NCBI GenBank assembly: GCA_009801085.1
Contig: VNWV01000045.1
Span: forward strand, 23,571-87,570
Reading direction: 5' to 3'
Source of the DNA: Lasiodiplodia sp. COLG20
Lineage: Eukaryota; Ascomycota; Dothideomycetes; Botryosphaeriales; Botryosphaeriaceae
DNA length: 64,000 nucleotides
A program made the position numbers and the translations under genes. Below are positions 1 through 10,340 of this stretch, piece after piece. The notes under the pieces were generated by a model, which was not told the origin of the DNA, searched no databases, and was given only the letters and a program-made list of their open reading frames with translations. The first letter of the stretch is position 1, and each line of letters starts with the position of its first letter.

Positions 1-390
1 AACGACGATCTCACAGTCGCTGTGACCCACAAACTGATAGGATGTCTTGCTGGCCAAATCCGTACGAATGGCATCGTAGTCGTAAAGCTCGCCATTTACG
101 ACCGCGTGAATGTCATTGTCATGGTCATGGAAGGGCTGGTTGCCAGTCTGGGCGAGGTCGTTTATAGCGAGGCGAACGTGACCGAGTGCTTTGATGAGTT
201 AGTTGGTCTCTCCGCCTTGATAGAGTGTGAAATACTGACCGATGCGTTTATCCGGGCTAATCCATTGGCCACGGGCGTCTGGACCACGGTGCTTGATTCT
301 GTCGAGACTGGAATCGAGATTCAGTTGTAGTTGCTGAAGATTTACCTGTGATGGATCATCTTGATGGATTACGCAGGTTATTCCGCACAT
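1..390 (-). CDS. asparagine synthase (glutamine-hydrolysing), 5' end only
   Basis: The protein starts with MCGI at 390, so the mature enzyme would have the Cys2 nucleophile of class II (Ntn) glutamine amidotransferases. It runs off the left edge of the window. Exons are 390-240 and 188-1; the 51-nt intron has donor GTCAGT, a CTAAC branch point and ends AAAG. After splicing the reading frame gives the family motifs RIKHRGPDA, GHVRLAINDL and VVNGELYDY, all in the expected order for the glutaminase domain. Family knowledge: this domain releases ammonia from glutamine, and a C-terminal ATP-dependent domain (outside the window) makes asparagine or another amide. Fungal secondary-metabolite loci often carry diverged AsnB-like copies, so the substrate cannot be decided from this fragment. 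The identification is firm; the specificity is not. Confidence 0.9.
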
Positions 391-719
391 CTTGTAGGGC
401 CAGAACACATTGATTCAGACACTCTTATGGCGGTTGACTTGTATTCCTGTGTACTCGAATTCATTGTTTATATAGATTGGACAGGCTCGCACTCACGGCG
501 TATGAAAAGCCGAATCTCCGACAGTTTACGTGAGCCACGATGGGGTAAAGAGTTTAAAAGTGCCCGTACGATGCCGGAGACCAAATCAGCACTGTCGAGA
601 AAACTATAATGCGACATTGACTAAACTCAAATGTGATCCGCACGATCCGACCCCGCTGAACGCTATATACTTCTTATTCATATTCGGAAATAATTCCACG
701 GACTGAGGACCATCTCAGT
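391..719. other. intergenic, promoter side of the asparagine synthase
   Basis: This holds the upstream region of the asparagine synthase gene and the 3' flank of the sugar transporter, both on the minus strand. No convincing gene or repeat is seen. Confidence 0.5.
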
Positions 720-2242
720 TTAAGGTTCCGCATGCTCTACATGACGCTTCTCAGCACCCAGCTTCGCTGCAGTTACGGTTGTCGACGCCATTTCCCTTTC
801 GTCATCGGGAACCAGGTGATCCCCAAAAGCTTCTGCAACCTCCTCGAGCGTTCTGTACCGAGTCTCTGCGAAGTTGAACCAAGCCACAACTAGAAAGAAT
901 GATGTGCATCCCACGAATACGTAGTAGTAATTCTCATGGATAGACGATAGTGCGCTCGGACCGGCCTGAGTGACTGCAATGTTGACAATGAAATGAGAAG
1001 CAGCAGCGATTCCCATGACCTTGGCTCTGAGAGCTACGGGAAGCACCTCGGCACCGTAAAGCCATGTGGTGCTGTTGAGGAAGCCGTAGTATGCAACACC
1101 GAACAGGTATATGCCCAGGATGGCGAATCCTTTCCCGACGCGGTTGTCGGTGCCCTGAAATTGACGCTGCATAACGGCCGTGTATATCTCAACGATGATG
1201 ATGCTGGCGAGTCCAATCAGCAAGAGCTTCCGGCGCCCCAGCTGGTCCATCAGGTACTTGAGCGAGATGGTGTTACAGACGAACGCAACTGTCCCGTAGA
1301 CGCCGGTCAGAGCGAGGATGGCCTTGGGACCGACGCCCAGTGACTTGTAGAGCGTAGTCTGGTAATACTGAATCACGTTCACGCCCGTCAGGCTCGTCAT
1401 GGTTTGCACAGCAATCGACACCAGCACGCGCCGGCGAGCCAGCCGCACGGCCTCTGCAAACGACCCCACCTCGCGCTCCATCTCGAAGTGGATTTGCGCC
1501 CGCATCAGCTCGAACTCGGCTTCCAGCTCTTGCGCCGTGCAGCCTCGTCGCGTCTCCGCCAGCGCATCGCGGGCCTCTCCGTCCTTGCCCGCCCTTACGA
1601 GCTGCCGCGGCGACTCGGGCATGAAGGTCGCCAGGCCGATGAACATGATGACGCCCCAGGGGATCTGTGTGGCGAGCGGCAGCCGCCACTGGACGGCGCC
1701 GTATGGCGCATACGAGCAGGCGAAGCCGACCCAGTTGGCCAGCATGGCACCGAAGGAGATGCCCGCACCCGCGATGCCGCCGATCAGGCCACGATCCTCC
1801 GGGCGGCTGATCTCGGACAGGTACATGGGGACGGTGCCGACCATTCCGCCAACGGCGATGCCGGCGATGGTGCGCCCGGCAAGAAACATGCCCATGTTGA
1901 TTGCGGCTGTCTGCAGGGTGACACCGATGGTGACGATGACGCACATCAGCTCCATGAAGCGGATGCGGCCAAGCTTGTCGCTGAAGGCAGTTTGGATGAT
2001 GGAGCCGATTGTCTCGCCCGCGATCTAGGGAGAGTCTTGTGAGTGCGGGATGTCAGGCGCGAGCTGGCGGACCTTACATAAAGCGCGACGACTGCTCCGG
2101 TTATTGCATCCGAGGGATGTTGCATGTACTCTATCCAGCTGTCATGAGCGATGGTTGTGGTGACGATTCCCGTGTCGAAGCCGAACAGTAACGTCCCCAT
2201 CGCTGCCATCAGTGCAATACCAAACGTATACCAGTCAGCCAT
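720..2242 (-). CDS. MFS sugar-porter family transporter
   Basis: Two exons, 2242-2078 and 2024-720, flank a 53-nt phase-0 intron (donor GTAAGG, acceptor TAG) and give 489 residues, normal for a fungal sugar porter. The ATG at 2242 opens directly into the first membrane helix (GTLLFGFDTGIV). Family motifs appear in order: DKLGRIR in the loop between helices 2 and 3, PMYLSEISRPEDRG after helix 4, MPESPRQLV before the central loop, and ETRYRTLEE after helix 12, a variant of the PETKG motif. It should be a plasma-membrane proton-coupled uptake carrier for a hexose or related polyol. The substrate is not readable from sequence. The gene is not obviously functionally coupled to its neighbours. Confidence 0.92.
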
Positions 2243-2947
2243 TGTTGCGTTTCGGGGAACGTTGTTCGCAGAATCGCGACGGTCTATACTCCGGGCCGCG
2301 GTCTAGTAGAAAGATGATGCAAAATGCTATGAAGAGCTCCGAAACGCATTGAATCGCCGAGGCAAGTACAACATTAAATGTATAACAGTCACCATGCCGG
2401 TATGCTGTTAGCGGCAATCCGAACTAGTCTCACTGAGTGGTCTTCCCCGCTTACCCCGCACACACTCCACTTTGTCACTCGTCATCGGGGTGAATTCTCC
2501 CATGCCGTCCCATCAAAAAACAAGATGAATGACATTTGGTAATTGGTGGAGTATGTACTTGATCGGTTAAAAGAGAGATGGATGGGATTGTGCACTCCAC
2601 TCTTTCGGGTCAGAAAGGCCAGTAAACCAACAGAGGAGCGCCTCTACGATTCGGTTTACATGTGGTAGTACATGGAGATAGCCTGCCTTGTTTCATTCTG
2701 TCGAACTAAAAAAGCACGACGCAGTACTGGTTTCAGTAGGTGCTGATAGCCATTAGTAAAATCTGACACATTTAAATGCGTATGGTGTCATGGAGTTTGG
2801 TTCCCATCAGAATTGCCTACACGGTTGCCGTTGAACTCGCAAGCTTTAGAAAAGCAATCTACAATATAATACATTAAGTTCATATTATTTACATGAACAA
2901 TCTCATCACCCGAGCCACAACCGTGTTTCCCCCTTACACAAACGCTA
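2243..2947. other. intergenic, nothing convincing
   Basis: This contains the promoter side of the sugar transporter and the 3' flank of the broken secreted-protein gene. Short open frames here show no family resemblance. Confidence 0.4.
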
Positions 2948-3327
2948 TTAGTCGCTCTTAACGTAAACGCAGTCAATCGTCTGCTCCTTCTTAGTGCAGG
3001 CGTGTAGTGCCTGCGTCATAGCCCAGCGCGAGCAACCCGCTGGAGTCATGAAAGACATGTGCGCTTGGCCGTTGGCGTCGCGATCGCATCCCCAGCCGGT
3101 AACGATTGATCCGCATCGACCGCGAATATTGTCGAGGCAACCGCCGCCACACTGCTTGTTGTAGTAGGCGTCGTTGTCGAGATAGACATCCCATTTGCTG
3201 GCCATGATCTCATAGTTCGAGGTGTTAGGGTTAGTTAAAGCTTCGTGTCGCTTTGGACATTAGGGGTGATTGGGCTGGCAATGGCGCCGGCGGCGAGGAC
3301 GAGGGCAGTGATGAGTGAGGCGTGCAT
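2948..3327 (-). pseudogene. small secreted Cys-rich protein, frame-broken paralogue of the gene at 5354
   Basis: The start at 3327 encodes a typical secretion signal (MHASLITALVLAAGAIAS) like that of the intact paralogue at 5354. The frame then stops at 3237. The conserved body, recognisable by DVYLDNDAYYNKQCGGGC and LDNIRGRCG, lies in another frame that is open from about 3260 down to the stop at 2948. No credible intron (donor, branch point, acceptor) joins the two, so a single-base indel near 3235-3262 is the simplest reading. The C-terminus also differs: it ends shortly after the shared TIDC and lacks the last two Cys of the paralogue. It could be a sequencing error or an unusual intron, but loss of function is more likely. 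The role is unknown; this kind of protein is often an effector. Confidence 0.6.
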
Positions 3328-4593
3328 GGTTGCGGATGACTGATGATTTTCCAGGTCGAGGATGCTCAGCCAGCTTACCGTTTTCCAAATGTCTGAGAGT
3401 TGAAAGTGAATTAGGGTTAGTGGAGTGATTGTTACTTCAGAGGACATGGCAGACTTTCATTTATACAAGATATCTACTAGGTACAAAGCATTCTCCTGTT
3501 TCCTACGAGTGGAGTCTCTTTGAAGCTCGGGCTGTTGGTGAACTCGGACCGCGGGGGCCATAAAGCTTGGGCCGTTGAAGGATTCGGGGTATGGGGGCCA
3601 ATTACAAGTGGGCCTGTCGATCTACGACTGAAAGCCCGAGAACCTTACTGCTGAGCCTCATTTACTCGCTTAGATCTCTACCGTGTAAGCACCCCAAATA
3701 ATTCTCCAACGCTGTAGAAGCCCTTGTTGAGTAACTGGATGCTTGTCCAACTCTTTGCACCTGCTCACAGCCTATCAGAACCTCGCTTTGCTTCCTGTGC
3801 TCGCCAAGGTCGGCTCACGGATCACACTGTGGACGAAATGACCGCGCTAACACCGAGGTGCCTTAGGGCAACGTTTTTCCCCACGCACCAAAACGGGTAT
3901 CTCCGCAATCCGCAATAGGATACCGCCTATCCAGACCCCAAATTACTGCTACGTAGACGGCCATCCCTTTGCTCTGCTTCATGATGAAGAGTTTTTCTAA
4001 TAATACCGAGGCACTGATCTCCCTATGAATACGCGTTCTGCCGCCCCACCCACCACTGCTTCCTTCAAGACCTTTGAGAGATATTACCGGTTTGCCGTCC
4101 GTCAATCATACTTGAAAGCGTAGGTACTTGTAGATCCCCTTTGCTACCTAAGACGGCAGGAATTTCTCCTTCGAATTCCAAGGCACTCGGCAAAGACGCG
4201 GTGAGCCGATAGCTCCGAAAATACCGATTCGTTGACGGTAAAGTAAAGCCGCAACAATACGAAAGTATCTGTGCAGTGAAAATTGCATGCTGTACATGAT
4301 GTGTAAGCGTTGGGGGTTGGACCTCGGCGACTTGCGTGTGCTACTCATGTCCCCCCCATTTTCCGATTGTGTGCTACGTCACCGTGTGGTATCAACGATT
4401 TGTGCTAGAAAATGCCGAATTGCTTAACCCCTTTCCCCCTCTCTATAAACGGCACTCTTGCAATTCGGGCCGAGTGGTGTTCCTGCCTCACGGCTTGAGC
4501 GTATCTTGCCCAAAGCCAGCCCAGCACAACAATCCTCCGGCTATACCATCAAACAATCCTATAGACCGTTTGAATCCTTCGAGATCTCAGCGC
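3328..4593. other. intergenic; short imperfect direct repeat at about 3539-3614
   Basis: No gene is convincing here. A G-rich unit of the form CGGGGGCCATAAAGCTTGGGCC near 3550 recurs in altered form just downstream, as GGGGGCCAATTACAAGTGGGCC, both ending in GGGCC. The rest is featureless. Confidence 0.35.
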
Positions 4594-5002
4594 ATGAGAA
4601 CGACTCGTACAAGAAGCGGATGTCTGACTTCCCGTCGACGTCAAGCCAAAGTAAGCCCCCACGTGCCTTACCGATATCAGCACCTAAAATACATATTTAC
4701 TATAGTGCGACGAGGGGAAGCCGCACTGCAACGCTTGCATCAGAATTCACCTGGAATGCGACAGCTACGATGAGCCGTTTGTATTCCGCGATTTTACAGC
4801 GGTTGTGAGCGAGGAAGTAATCGCAGTCGAGGCGAGGCAATGGGCAGCAGTTCGATCAGACCAAGCGTCTGACGTGAATCAGGGGCAACCATCACGGTCC
4901 GCGTCAATTTTGAAACCGGCTTTGAGCCACGCGCCCCACTGCAGCGCAGAGACTGGACCAACTGGGGCCCCTCATTTTCCTCCAACAGTCGGTGATGTTT
5001 GA
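4594..5002 (+). pseudogene. truncated Zn2Cys6 regulator remnant with a lost zinc ligand
   Basis: ATG 4594 opens a 19-codon exon (4594-4650). A clean 55-nt intron (donor GTAAGC, acceptor TATAG) follows, and a second exon runs 4706-5002. The joined 117-residue product carries a fungal binuclear zinc cluster with Cys at 10, 20, 27, 30 and 37, but the second ligand, expected at position 13, is Ser (SGCLTSRRRQAKCD). There is no downstream regulatory domain; the frame ends 99 codons into exon 2. Part of exon 2 (about 4842-5003) is repeated at 5974-6109. I read it as a decayed, truncated regulator gene. A short functional DNA-binding protein is unlikely with five ligands. Confidence 0.65.
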
Positions 5003-5353
5003 GGCCATTAGTGGGAAACAGCTCTGGCAACTACGAGAGAATGTGTAAGCGTCCGGATGCACGGATGAAGACTTACCAAAAAGGGATTAGGATTACCTTA
5101 AACGGCTGGCGTGGTCGTATGTTCCTTGGTCAATGCTCAATCCTCTCGCAACTTATCGAGGCCCACTTTGGGGGCCACGACTTACCTAATTATTTTCATC
5201 AAGTATATATAAAGCCTCGTGCCTTGCAACCACTCATCAACTCACCACTAAACTCCAACAAAAGATTTAAGCACTCAGCTACAGCAACGTGAGCATTCCC
5301 ACCGCTTTTGCCACGAGCCATTCTCACAACTTCAACTCTAGTTATCCGCAGCC
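5003..5353. promoter_or_regulatory. upstream region of the intact secreted-protein gene, with TATA-like site
   Basis: A TATATATAA stretch lies at about 5205-5213, roughly 145 nt before the ATG at 5354, followed by an A/C-rich leader of the kind seen before fungal start codons. No other gene is seen. Confidence 0.4.
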
Positions 5354-5755
5354 ATGCACGCTTCAGCACTCCTCATCCTCGCCATCGGCACCCTTGGCGC
5401 CATGGCCGGCCCGATATCCAGCAGCCCCAACCATCTTGTCCGCCGCGAAAACAAATGCAAGAGCTTGCAAAGCGCCTCGGACATTAAGTGGTCCATCTAC
5501 CTCGACAACGACCCGTACTACAACAAACAGTGCGGCGGCGGCTGTCTCGACAACATCCGGGGCAGGTGCGGCGTCGTCACCTCGTGGGAGTGCTCTCGCG
5601 ACGGAAACAACCGAGGCCACATGACCTTCTTTACGACGATCGGCTGCACCGATTACGACATGACGCAGGCTCTGCACGCGTGCACCAAGGGGGAGCAGAC
5701 AATTGACTGCAGCGCCTCGTGCATCAATTGCCAAATTGAGGATGGGTTTCCTTAG
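5354..5755 (+). CDS. small secreted cysteine-rich protein (effector-like), intact copy
   Basis: A single exon encodes 133 residues. The N-terminus is a clear secretion signal (MHASALLILAIGTLGAMAG), followed by a short pro-region ending in LVRRE, a possible Kex2-type dibasic site. The mature part has ten Cys, including CGGGCLDN, GRCG, HACTK and a C-terminal SASCINCQ, which predicts a disulphide-stabilised extracellular protein. A frame-broken inverted paralogue sits at 2948-3327. I do not recognise a named family and assign no biochemical function. Small size, signal peptide, many Cys, tandem duplication and a repeat-rich neighbourhood are typical of fungal effectors or antimicrobial proteins, but that is inference. 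Confidence 0.8.
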   Translation: MHASALLILAIGTLGAMAGPISSSPNHLVRRENKCKSLQSASDIKWSIYLDNDPYYNKQCGGGCLDNIRGRCGVVTSWECSRDGNNRGHMTFFTTIGCTDYDMTQALHACTKGEQTIDCSASCINCQIEDGFP

Positions 5756-5973
5756 GTAGTGCTGTTGTTTTTGTTGATAGGAGATGATCAATGTACATAC
5801 AAAGTTTCTGATCTACCGAGTGTAGAGTATGCTGTTGAGTTGAGTTGAGTTGAGTTGCATTTATTTACCCTGACCCATCGCCCTAAGCGATATGCACAAT
5901 TTGAGCTCATCACCATCTTCAGTCTTCGCGGGGGGATCTTTTTGGCTGATGTCAGAAAGAGTCGCTCTCAAAT

Positions 5974-6109
5974 TGGGCAGCAGTTCGATCAGACCAACCC
6001 TGTGATGTGAATCAGGGGCAATCACAGATCCCGCCAATTTCGAGAGCAACTGTAAGCCACGCGCCCCACTGTAGCACTAACTAATTCCAACAGTCGGTGA
6101 AGTTTGTGC
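5974..6109 (+). repeat. partial second copy of the 4842-5003 segment
   Basis: The stretch beginning GGGCAGCAGTTCGATCAGAC is shared with 4842-5003, as are TGTGAATCAGGGGCAA-type and CCACGCGCCCCACTG blocks and the closing ACAGTCGGTGA. The two copies bracket the intact secreted-protein gene. The second copy has internal deletions and mostly transition differences. It corresponds to the C-terminal coding part of the decayed Zn2Cys6 remnant. Confidence 0.75.
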
Positions 6110-6516
6110 TTCGGCAAACGAACACGCATCCCACTGGAAGAACAAAATCCTCCCACAGTTGTCAAGAGCATTTCGACATGTCCTCGGAATGCCCCCATTT
6201 GCATGGTCTGTCATTGACCTTCACACAGCCCACAGGCTAATAACCCAAATCCATGACTTCATCTATTGGGGTTAAGTTGAGTTTGAGGGTGCTCACAGCA
6301 AGGATATTGGTGGTAAATGTGGGCAGTGCTGTAGCGCATGGCTGTGGGCAATATAGACGCCGTGCCAAAGGCCTCTTCATGTACCGCAGCAGCAGCAGCA
6401 GTGGGGGTAGTGATGGGGGTAGTGATGGCGGCGGCGGAGGGAGAGTCCTGGTTCCGGTTCTGGGGAGAGTGATAGCGGCGGCGGCGGGAGAGTCGCTAGG
6501 AGATGGTGGCCTCGCT
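6110..6516. other. no gene; CAG and GGTAGTGATGG microsatellite-like tract
   Basis: About 6381-6480 holds CAGCAG repeats, then repeated GGGGGTAGTGATG and GGCGGCGG units. No reading frame resembles a protein family. Confidence 0.4.
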
Positions 6517-6573
6517 CGCCTGACCTACTGGGAAGCCCTAAAATTCCCGCCGGGCTTCCCAGTAGGTCAGGCG
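6517..6573. repeat. perfect 22-bp inverted repeat (foldback)
   Basis: Arms at 6517-6538 and 6552-6573 are exact reverse complements around a 13-nt loop; the left arm begins CGCCTGACCTACTGGG. There is no T-run, so it does not look like a terminator. It is one of several perfect foldbacks in the repeat-rich flanks. Confidence 0.9.
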
Positions 6574-6847
6574 ACCGGTGGCTAGAAGATCAGTGTGCAT
6601 TTCAAAGGCATGTTCGTGACAAGTACCACCTATTTTCTGGATACAGGCGGGTAAAATCAACATGCTGGAGCACGGCGATTTTTAAACCTGAGGGAAGCTT
6701 AGATCACAGCGGAGGCGGCCGAGGGACGGGCGCTGGGAAATGGTGGCCTGGCTCACACGATCCACTACAAATTCATGAATTACGTCATCAACTCCCTTCG
6801 TTTCACCGTGTCAACACCGGCGTAGTTCCTGGTGTTGTTTTTGCTGC

Positions 6848-6994
6848 GGAAATTGCAATTGCGCGGCCCCAGGGACAGTCCCGCTGGAAGTCACTTGACT
6901 CGGAAATACATACCGCCCCGGGCACCGCGCCGGGCCGGGGCACCGAGCCGGACCGAGCCGGGCAACGACCGGGAGCCGCGCAATTGCAATTTCC
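6848..6994. repeat. 147-bp element bounded by 19-bp inverted repeats
   Basis: GGAAATTGCAATTGCGCGG at 6848-6866 recurs as its exact reverse complement at 6976-6994, and imperfect complementarity continues a few bases inward. The interior is GC-rich (GCCGGG/GAGCCGG units). It could be a MITE-like element, but I see no clear target-site duplication. Confidence 0.7.
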
Positions 6995-7139
6995 AACGGG
7001 AGTTGCTAACGGGCGAAGCGACGGCTCCGACGAGTATGACCATAAATGTCGCGGCGGCCTCGACTCGCAGGACGCCACTGAAATAGATGGCGTGTCGGGC
7101 GGAACGGTCGAGAGATCGCGCTCTCGCCTTTCGAACAAT

Positions 7140-7700
7140 GAACCGAGTCCGCGCGGGAGAGCGCATCGAGGGCGAGTCCGCGCGGAAGCGGGTCCGGCTG
7201 GGCAGCGCATCGGAAGCGGGGAGTCCGCGCGGGAGCGAGTCCGCCTGGGCGAGAGCGCGTCGAAAGCGAGTCCGCGCGGAAAAGAAAACGCGTCAGGACG
7301 AGTCTGCGCGGAAAAAAACGCGTCAAGAGCGAGTCTGCGCGGGAAGAACGCGACGAAAGCGACTCTGCGCGGAAAAAAAAAAAAAAAACGCGTCGAGGAC
7401 GAGTCTACGCGAAAGCGAGTCCGCCTAGGCAGCGTGTCGGGAGCGAGTCCGCCTGAGGGAATCCGCGCGGGAGCGAGTCCGCCCGGGAGAGTTCGCCCAG
7501 GAGACCGCATCGAGCGCGATTCCGCCTGGGTAGCGCGCCAGGAGTGGGTCCGCGCGGGAGACCGCATCGAGAGAGACGAGTCCGCCGCCTGGGCGATTCC
7601 GCGCGGGGGACCGCATCGAGGGCGGGCAGCGCGTCGGGAACGAGTCCGCCTGAGGGAGTCCGCGCGAGAGACCGCATCCAGGGCGAGTCCACGTCTCGTG
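7140..7700. repeat. degenerate GC-rich minisatellite (GCGAGTCCGCGCGGGA-like unit)
   Basis: A unit near GCGAGTCCGCGCGGGA, alternating with GAGCGCATCGAG-like units, is repeated dozens of times with substitutions and spacing changes. An A16 run interrupts it near 7373. The high GC content leaves long open frames on both strands; these are by-products of composition and show no protein-family features. Confidence 0.8.
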
Positions 7701-7959
7701 AGGCGGCGATCCGCTTTCGACGCCCTGCCGCGAGAGGGCGCGCGGACTCGCTCTCGATGCCTTGCCGCGAGACGGTGGCACTCGATGACCACCTCGCCAT
7801 CGTCTTCGTCTTCATCCCGGTCGCTGCAGCCCGTCGGAAGGAGGAGATCGTCTTCGCGGCGGTCAGACTTCTGCTGCTTCACGCATCTCACGCATCCTCT
7901 TCCTATTCAGGCACTCAGACTGTCTCCTCCTATTTAGGCACTCAGGCATCAGTTTTTGA

Positions 7960-8290
7960 CCACCTCGTCTCCGACCTCCTCCCCACCAGGTGTCGGTGGC
8001 AATTTATACCCTTGGGCGAGAGGGCGTGTCCGATTGGGCCGGTGCACCCTCGTCCCTGCCGTTTTGGGCAGTTTGGTTGTGGTTGTTGGCCGCCTCCTCC
8101 CCGACCTACCACCCCTGGGGGGGGGGGGGGGGAAGACGTTTTTTTAACCTGAGGAAGTGAGGGGAACGGCCGGCGGATTTTTTGCCCGGGCTGCTGCCTG
8201 CGCGGAGGACCTGGCGGGAAGGTGGGCGCCGTGACTGCCCTGGAGATGTTGCTGCCTGCGCGGACGATGTGTAGGGAAGGTGCGCCTGCT
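7960..8290 (+). repeat. dispersed repeat R1, copy 1
   Basis: Blocks such as TTTTTGACCACCT, CCCACCAGGTGT, AATTTATACC, the TGTTGGCC..CCTCCCCGACC region and GCTGCTGCCTGCGC recur in the same order at 58690-58960 and partly at 50549-50690. This copy contains a G16 run at about 8110. No intact gene is present. Confidence 0.7.
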
Positions 8291-8583
8291 GCCCTGTTGC
8301 ACGTGTTGAATTTGTGCCAACTCGGCGTCCCATCTCACCACCTGCGCAAAGGCAACGGTGCGATGGCCCTCAAGGTGACTTTGGAGTCGTCTGCGATGTC
8401 CGACGTGGAGAGACAATCGTCAGTCGTGTGGTCGGCGAGACGCAAGGCTCGGGATTGGAAGAAATTTGAGGTGTTGTTCCACCCCAACCCAATGCAACCA
8501 CGAAAAGTCGAGTTTTTTTCGTGCAAATTTTTTTCTGGCTTTCTAAACGACCCTTCGTTAGATATATTCATTTGCATCGTAAT

Positions 8584-8744
8584 GCGACCGCTATATTTTA
8601 TGTTGTGTTGATGGAAGTCCTGATGGCGATGATTTGGCGTTTCTCGCTTAACGCGGGTCGTGCCGTCCCGCTGCCCTTGCGCCGCATCAAGCGAGGAACA
8701 CCATCAGGACTTCCATCAACACAACATAATATATAGCGGTCGCA
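8584..8744. repeat. foldback element with 43-bp arms, part of dispersed repeat R2
   Basis: Arms 8584-8626 and 8701-8743 match at 42 of 43 positions as reverse complements. They begin GCGACCGCTATAT and contain TGTTGTGTTGATGG. The same core, preceded by GCATCGTAATGCGACCGCT, occurs at 59090-59145 and, truncated, at 60494-60513. On the minus strand, R2 sequence continues outward to about 8900 and aligns with 58965-59090 and 60370-60490. Confidence 0.85.
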
Positions 8745-8899
8745 TCGGGATACAACTTTGAGGAACTTGTTGGAAAGGTATAAAGAGCCCACAGAAAAAT
8801 TTTCGTGAGCAAGGCTACATGTTTGGTGGCGATGTTGGGGTGGATATGGAGGGGGGGTCAGAAAATCAGCAGCCTTTCTGCCGCCCCGCCCCCGCCGCC

Positions 8900-9702
8900 T
8901 CGCCCCCGCTGCTGCTGCTGCTGCTGACGACGTGCGCCGCAATGGGAAAGTCTGATGGCCTCGCTGTTCCAGTTCGTCCTGGGCGGCGGGCTGTTTCATC
9001 GCCTGGTCGTCGTGGTGTCGGTCGCCATGTCGGTCGCCGTCACCGAGGTCGCGAGCTTGGCGCCCACCTGGGCAGCCCCGCCCCGCAGACGATGACGACC
9101 GGTCCGCCGCGCAGACGATGAACGGTCCGCCGCCCCTGCTGTGTCTGACCGTGCAGCGCCTCGCCCCGCCGTCGCTGAAGCCCATCACCGCCATCGCCGA
9201 CCTGGTCTTCGCCGGCCTATCGACCAACTACATCGTCGCCATGTCGCTGCGCGTCGCTTCGCCAGCCTTCCGAATTGCTTTTGGCGCTCTCTTCGTTTTC
9301 GCGTCGCATCCGCTACACAACATTGCCCGCCACTCCCGGATCTCGAGCCCCCAAGCTCCCCTCCACTGCTGCCGACGACGTCAACGTCGCGCAAGAAGCG
9401 CGCCCGCCCGCTCCCAGTCGCTGCACGAGCATCACCATGCCAATGACTCGTCGCCTCGGTCATGCTGCTTGTCACGGCCACCCCGCTCAACTCGCCGTCG
9501 CCTTTGCCATGGGCGATCCCGCCAATAACTAATTCTCCGCCGTGCGCCGCTCCTTCTCCGCCGTGCGCCACCCCCCTCCGCCCCCGCCCCTGCTCTCGCA
9601 CCCGCTCACCTCGACGCAGATCATGATGCAGAACACGGGCTCCACCGTCGTCTGCCCCGTCATCCTAGCCGCCGCCCGCGACAGCGTTGTTCCCTTTGCC
9701 TC

Positions 9703-9703
<1 letters not shown>
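8900..9703. other. GC-rich decayed sequence, no supportable gene
   Basis: Overlapping open frames on both strands reflect GC content. A + strand stretch at 9118-9300 has coding-like hydrophobic periodicity, but I cannot place it in a family. Confidence 0.3.

Positions 9704-9761
<58 letters not shown>
9704..9761. repeat. 58-nt poly(T) tract
   Basis: There are 58 consecutive T on the plus strand (poly(A) on minus), far beyond chance. It may be the 3' tail of a retroposed copy lying to the right on the minus strand, or a simple slippage tract. No target-site duplication was recognised. Confidence 0.9.
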
Positions 9762-9763
<2 letters not shown>

Positions 9764-10189
9764 CAGCTTTCAAGCCTGCAACCACACTCATTTCGTCGGA
9801 CACAGAGCTCGATGATGAGGCGGAGCAGACGATCGTCGTCGCCGTTCGACCAATACGGCCGTCGTGCCGCCCGCGTCGCAGAACTCGATGGGTGGTGAAG
9901 ATCAGCCCCCGATCCCACCGAAGCTCCTGAACAGGTTACTACACGAGGGCTTCCAAGACGAAGAAATGCGGATAGGGAAAGAAGCAATGGCGGTGGCAAG
10001 CAAGTCACAAGTACGTTGAGACGTTCGTGCGCGAGGCGCTCGCGCGGGCCATGTACGAGCGGGAGGAAGCAGACCACGACGAAGGCGGTGGTGTTCCCAA
10101 ACGACCAACACGGCCGTCGGAAACGGTGCGTCGACCTCGAACGCCGTCGTTGGAAAACACCACCGCCTGTTTTGGGATCCCGGACCATG

Positions 10190-10340
10190 GCCCCCGCCGT
10201 CCATCATCTCATGGCCATGCGCCGTGGCAACCTGTCCTACGGGCCCTGGCAACTGTATGCTTCCCTGCTCGTCCCCTTGAATGCCATTGGTCTGATCATC
10301 CACAGCTCCGTCTTCGTCGCCATGCTGATCCCGCATAGTC
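10190..10340 (+). pseudogene. possible membrane-permease fragment
   Basis: A + frame reads RRGNLSYGPWQLY followed by a hydrophobic stretch, VPLNAIGLIIHSSVFVAMLI. This is reminiscent of the YGPW/GRW-then-helix segment near the end of fungal amino-acid/choline permeases. Frames on either side are not consistent with a full gene, and an imperfect foldback (about 10084-10165) lies just upstream. Weak call. Confidence 0.3.

Noticed and set aside
1399..2042. Two ~210-codon plus-strand frames
   Set aside because: Antisense of the sugar transporter; no independent features.
6803..7937. Long open frames on both strands (362 and 317 codons)
   Set aside because: They arise from the GC-rich minisatellite; Arg/Ser-rich translations with no domain, and both strands cannot be coding in the same way.
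9542..10188. Frames containing poly-Phe or poly-Lys
   Set aside because: Created by the T58 tract.
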